64,000 nt of DNA from NCBI RefSeq assembly GCF_000724485.1, contig NZ_CP007739.1:728843-792842 (forward strand). The letters run 5' to 3'. Below, piece after piece: positions 60,497 through 64,000 of this stretch. The position numbers and the translations under genes are program-made. The number at the start of each line of letters is the position of its first letter. Position 1 is the stretch's first letter. The DNA comes from Bacillus methanolicus MGA3 (GTDB lineage: Bacteria > Bacillota > Bacilli > Bacillales > Cytobacillaceae). Below the pieces are notes generated by a model that saw only the letters and a program-made list of their open reading frames with translations, was not told the origin of the DNA and ran no database searches.

Positions 60497-63480
60497 AAAT
60501 TGTTGATATCCATATTTACGGTTATGGAAAATTTGAAAATGTGAAAATCTCAAATTTGGGCGAATTCCAGGTATTTTTCGGTGAAAACGAAGCAGGGAAA
60601 TCAACGATCATGTCGTTTATTCACAGTATTTTATTTGGTTTTCCGACAAAACAGCAATTGGAACAGAGGTACGAACCAAAAAATTCAGCAAAATATGGCG
60701 GCCAGCTTACCGTCATCTTAAACGATGGAAAGAAAGCAATGATTGAACGGGTAAAAGGAAAAGCAACCGGTGACGTGAGTGTTTTGCTAGATGATGGAAC
60801 CCGAGGCGGAGAAGATCTGCTGAAAAAGTTGCTTTTACATATCGATAAAGGTTTATTTCAGTCTATTTTTTCTTTTAATCTCCATGGCTTGCAAAATGTC
60901 CATCGGCTAAAGAGTGAGGACCTGGGAAAGTTCTTATTCTCAGCTGGAACGTTAGGTTCAGACCGATTGATGACTGTGGAAAATGAGCTTCAAAGAGAGC
61001 TGGATGCCCGTTTTAAACCGAGCGGCAAGAAGCCTTCTTTAAATGAAAAACTGAAAGAACTGCGGCAATTGCACGGGGAATTGAAAAGAGCAGAACAGCA
61101 AAATGGACAATATTGGAACCTTCTTCAACAAAAAGCCGATCATGAAAAAAATATTGCTTTATTGGAGAATGAAGCAGAACTTTTAAAAAAGAAGTTGAGC
61201 CTGCTTGACGAATGGAAGAGGATGCTTCCCCTCATTAAGGAACGGGCTTTTTTGAGTGAAGAGCTTAAGCAGTATGACGATATAGTTTTTCCAATCGACG
61301 GTATGAAAAGGCTGGACTGGCTTGAGCAAAATATACACCCTCTTGACAGCCGTATTAAAAGTTTAGAACAAAGAATACAATCGCTGGAAAAAGAATTGGC
61401 TGATTTACTTCCGCAAGTACGTCTCATTGAATGTGAAACAGAAATTTTTACAGCAGTTGAAAACATCCCTCTTTATGAACAGCTTAAAGCAGAAGAAAAT
61501 CAGATTAAGATGAAGCTCGCGAAAGTGAACGAGGATATTTCCATTTTAAAGGATCAGCTGCATGCCCCGGTTGATGAAAAATGGCTTGAAAAAATAAATA
61601 CGAGTGTTTTTATGAAAGAAAAAGCCGCAGACTTACATATAAAACATCAAAGGCTGAAAGAAAGGCAGCACGAATTGGATTTGCGATTTTCGGAAGAGAA
61701 AAATGCACTGGAAAAAATTGAAGAAACGATGAAAACGATTCAAAGCGAGCTTTTACCTGAGAATGAGAGATTAGCATTAATGGAACAGCTCTCTATCGCC
61801 GCTGATAAACGTTCTTTTGAAAAAGAACTTCAGGATATAAAAGAGAAGATATCTTTTTTCAATCGTGCAATGCAAAAAGAAAAAAAGCAGAAGGAACAAG
61901 CATTGCTTCAGAAGCTTTTCTTCTCGATATTGTTTTTGGTTATGCTAGGATGGGGAATCTATAGCAAGCAGTGGATTGTTGCAGCCATAGGCGGTGCGTG
62001 TCTAATCTTTCAAATTCTGATGCTGGTTAAGGCATGGAAATCCAATACAGTTCCGGAGATTTTGGCTGAAATTCAGGCATTAAAGGATCGGGAAAAGGAT
62101 GTTTTGGCGTCCATACATTTGCCGAAAGAAAATGATCTTTCTGATATAAAGGAAAAACTGGACAGAGATGAACAGCTTCGGGAGCAGCATCAAATAATGC
62201 AAATTAAGTGGCAGCAGCAAAATGCACAATATGAAAAGATTATTGCTGCTTTTGAAAAATGGGAACAAGAATCGCGGGAACTTGAGCGAAAAACAATTGA
62301 ATTAAAGAAAGAATTGCAGTTGCCGGGATCCATTGATCCACAGAACATTTACGAAGCATTTCAGCTGATTGAAAAATTAAAAGCAAACTTCAGAGAGAAA
62401 TTGTACTTGACTGAACGGCTGACAAATCTAGAAAAGGGACTCAAAGATATAGAAAGGCAAATCTTCAATTTTGCAGATACCTTTTTGGGAGAAAACCAGT
62501 TAAGCATCCAGGAAAGTGCCTTTAGGCTAAAAAATTTATTAAAACATGAACTTGGCAAACAAATTCAATATAATGAGAAACAGGCCAAACTTGTAGAACT
62601 AAAAGAAGAACTCCACAAACTTTCTGTTGAGCGAATGCATTTTCGAAAAGAAGCAGATAAGCTGTTTTCTTTGGCAAATGCAAAAACGGCAGAGCAGTTT
62701 CGGGAAATCGGCAAAAGAGCAGAAAAGCGGGATAGAATTACTGATCGGTTGGGAGAAATTGAAAGGCAGCTGCAGTTTATGTCTATTCCTCTTGAACAGA
62801 GAACAGAATTTTCGAATGCTGACCCTGATGAACTTATCGATGAATGTTCAAAAAAACTGGAATATATTCATTCTGAATTGCTAAGATTGCGGGAGCAGCT
62901 TGCAGAAGTGAAATTTGAAATTTCTGTTCTTGAAAATGGGGGAACGTATTCCGATCTTTTGCATAAATTTTCACTATTAAAATCTGAATTTGAAGAAGAT
63001 GCGAAAGAATGGGCTCGATTTGCCATTGCAAAAGATTTGCTTGTAAAAACGGTTGATAGCTTTAAAAAGAAACATTTGCCTAAAATGATTGCGAAGGCTG
63101 AGGAATTTTTGTTTTATTTAACGGAAGGAAACTATATCCGTATTCACCCTCAGGAACATGGAAGCGGATTTCTGATCGAAAATAAAGATCACATTTTATT
63201 CGAGGCAATTGAACTCAGCCAGGCAACTGCTGAGCAAGTGTACGTTTCCTTAAGGCTGGCACTCGCTGTAACACTTTACAAACATTTTCATTTTCCAATT
63301 ATGATTGATGACGGCTTTGTCAATTTTGATGAAAACCGGACGAAAAAGATTATCACACTTCTAAAAAGTCTTATCGGTCAGCAAATTTTATTATTTACAT
63401 GTCATAAGCATTTACTTCATTATTTTGAAAGTGATCAAATTAAAAAGTTAGGAGCAGAGGAAGAAGTGCCAATCCGGTAA
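60493..63480 (+). CDS. yhaN: SMC-like AAA ATPase YhaN (SbcE)
   Basis: A 995-aa protein. The N-terminal half of the ATPase has Walker A GENEAGKST at 30-38. Long coiled coils cover about 180-470 and 530-870. Between them, at about 475-510, lies a pair of hydrophobic helices where other SMC-like proteins have a hinge or hook, as also in Staphylococcus and Bacillus SbcE. The C-terminal half has the signature LSQATAEQVYVSLRLALA and Walker B IMIDDGFVNFDENR. It partners YhaO by translational coupling. Confidence 0.93.
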   Translation: MKIVDIHIYGYGKFENVKISNLGEFQVFFGENEAGKSTIMSFIHSILFGFPTKQQLEQRYEPKNSAKYGGQLTVILNDGKKAMIERVKGKATGDVSVLLDDGTRGGEDLLKKLLLHIDKGLFQSIFSFNLHGLQNVHRLKSEDLGKFLFSAGTLGSDRLMTVENELQRELDARFKPSGKKPSLNEKLKELRQLHGELKRAEQQNGQYWNLLQQKADHEKNIALLENEAELLKKKLSLLDEWKRMLPLIKERAFLSEELKQYDDIVFPIDGMKRLDWLEQNIHPLDSRIKSLEQRIQSLEKELADLLPQVRLIECETEIFTAVENIPLYEQLKAEENQIKMKLAKVNEDISILKDQLHAPVDEKWLEKINTSVFMKEKAADLHIKHQRLKERQHELDLRFSEEKNALEKIEETMKTIQSELLPENERLALMEQLSIAADKRSFEKELQDIKEKISFFNRAMQKEKKQKEQALLQKLFFSILFLVMLGWGIYSKQWIVAAIGGACLIFQILMLVKAWKSNTVPEILAEIQALKDREKDVLASIHLPKENDLSDIKEKLDRDEQLREQHQIMQIKWQQQNAQYEKIIAAFEKWEQESRELERKTIELKKELQLPGSIDPQNIYEAFQLIEKLKANFREKLYLTERLTNLEKGLKDIERQIFNFADTFLGENQLSIQESAFRLKNLLKHELGKQIQYNEKQAKLVELKEELHKLSVERMHFRKEADKLFSLANAKTAEQFREIGKRAEKRDRITDRLGEIERQLQFMSIPLEQRTEFSNADPDELIDECSKKLEYIHSELLRLREQLAEVKFEISVLENGGTYSDLLHKFSLLKSEFEEDAKEWARFAIAKDLLVKTVDSFKKKHLPKMIAKAEEFLFYLTEGNYIRIHPQEHGSGFLIENKDHILFEAIELSQATAEQVYVSLRLALAVTLYKHFHFPIMIDDGFVNFDENRTKKIITLLKSLIGQQILLFTCHKHLLHYFESDQIKKLGAEEEVPIR

Positions 63481-63532
63481 TTGCGGCTGTTGTGATATAC
63501 TATTTTTATAGAAGGGAGCGGTCGGAAAATCC

Positions 63533-64000
63533 ATGACTAAAGGAATTCAGTATTATGATGTAGGAGAACAAATTGAGTTATTTTTATTAATAAAAAACGC
63601 CACAAAAGGAATTGCCAGCAATGGAAAGCCTTTTCTCACTCTGATTTTGCAAGATCAAAGCGGAGAAATAGAAGCAAAATTATGGGATGCTTCTAATGAT
63701 GATGAAAAAAATTATGCACCGCAAAAAATCGTGAAAGTACTTGGGGATATCCAAAATTACCGTGGACGAAACCAGCTTCGCATCCGCCATATTCGTCCGG
63801 CGTCTCCGGAAGATCCCGTTAATCTTTCCGATTTCCTTGAAACTGCTCCTGTTTCGAAAGATGAAATGATCAGCAAGATAACTCAATTTATATTTGAAAT
63901 GAAGAACCCAAATATTCAACGTATTACGAGGCATTTGCTTAAGAAACATCAAGAGTCTTTCTTAGAATACCCAGCTGCAACAAAAAATCACCATGAATTT
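63533..64000 (+). CDS. yhaM: 3'-5' exoribonuclease YhaM, N-terminal part
   Basis: The first 156 codons; the gene runs off the right edge with no stop, in frame to the last base. The visible part has the OB-fold nucleic-acid-binding domain ([22 protein letters not shown] near 28-49, then [13 protein letters not shown]) and the start of the HD-domain region ([19 protein letters not shown], then [10 protein letters not shown]). B. subtilis YhaM is a 314-aa Mn2+-dependent RNase of the RNA decay machinery. AGGGAG lies about 14 bases before the ATG. It follows yhaN by 52 bases, as in B. subtilis. Confidence 0.93.
   Translation, partial: MTKGIQYYDVGEQIELFLLIKNATKGIASNGKPFLTLILQDQSGEIEAKLWDASNDDEKNYAPQKIVKVLGDIQNYRGRNQLRIRHIRPASPEDPVNLSDFLETAPVSKDEMISKITQFIFEMKNPNIQRITRHLLKKHQESFLEYPAATKNHHEF

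Overview
The window comes from a spore-forming, AT-rich member of the Bacillaceae. Evidence for this is SpoVR, an alpha/beta-type small acid-soluble spore protein (SASP), a cluster of YheC/YheD-type spore proteins, strong Gram-positive ribosome binding sites with frequent TTG/GTG starts, and long stretches collinear with Bacillus subtilis (pgcA-yhdB-yhdC-spoVR; yheA; yhaX-hemZ; yhaR-yhzD-yhaQ-yhaP-yhaO-yhaN-yhaM). The species cannot be decided from the sequence alone.

Layout. 0-6.6 kb: bdbC fragment, pgcA, two small yhd genes, spoVR and a class A penicillin-binding protein (PBP). 6.6-13.4 kb: the cydABCD cytochrome bd operon behind a leader made of 88-bp tandem repeats. 13.4-16.3 kb: a gene graveyard holding a 21-bp tandem repeat, an IS66 remnant with its right end, a Fic pseudogene, an IS3-type orfA remnant, a NarL-type response-regulator pseudogene and an IS21 istB remnant. 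16.3-26.8 kb: ROK sugar kinase, Cof phosphatase, a YcgQ/YcgR-type permease pair, an HtrA-type protease, a two-component pair and an LTA synthase. 26.9-33.4 kb: two CNNM/CBS metal transporters flanking a MerR gene, an acetyltransferase, an orphan kinase and a CDF exporter. 33.6-42 kb: feoA-feoB-Cys-rich peptide, an XRE regulator, a second class A PBP collinear with the first, isoaspartyl dipeptidase, a 28-aa membrane peptide and fumarase. 42-50.4 kb: SASP, zinc ribbon protein, MsmX ATPase with its PucR-type neighbour, and four coupled ATP-grasp genes of the YheC/YheD family. 50.6-64 kb: the yhe/yha block with hemZ, an acyl-CoA ligase, an ABC exporter and the SbcD/SbcE-like nuclease pair, cut off inside yhaM.

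Genes that work together: cydAB encode the quinol oxidase and cydCD the ABC transporter needed to assemble it; feoAB plus the Cys-rich peptide import ferrous iron behind a Fur-like box; CNNM and CDF proteins handle divalent metals; PgcA, LtaS and two PBPs serve the cell envelope; YhaO/YhaN act in DNA repair.

The most interesting signals are not protein families. (1) The cydA leader is a tandem multiplication of its own translation start, with short leader ORFs ending inside conserved 20-bp repeats. (2) A compact tRNA-like cloverleaf with an encoded CCA sits in the probable 5' UTR of the SASP gene. (3) Paired hairpins mask the ribosome binding sites of both CNNM genes. (4) A dispersed family of about 110-bp repeats has three copies. 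(5) A second dispersed family is built on the palindrome GGGTCTGACCC.
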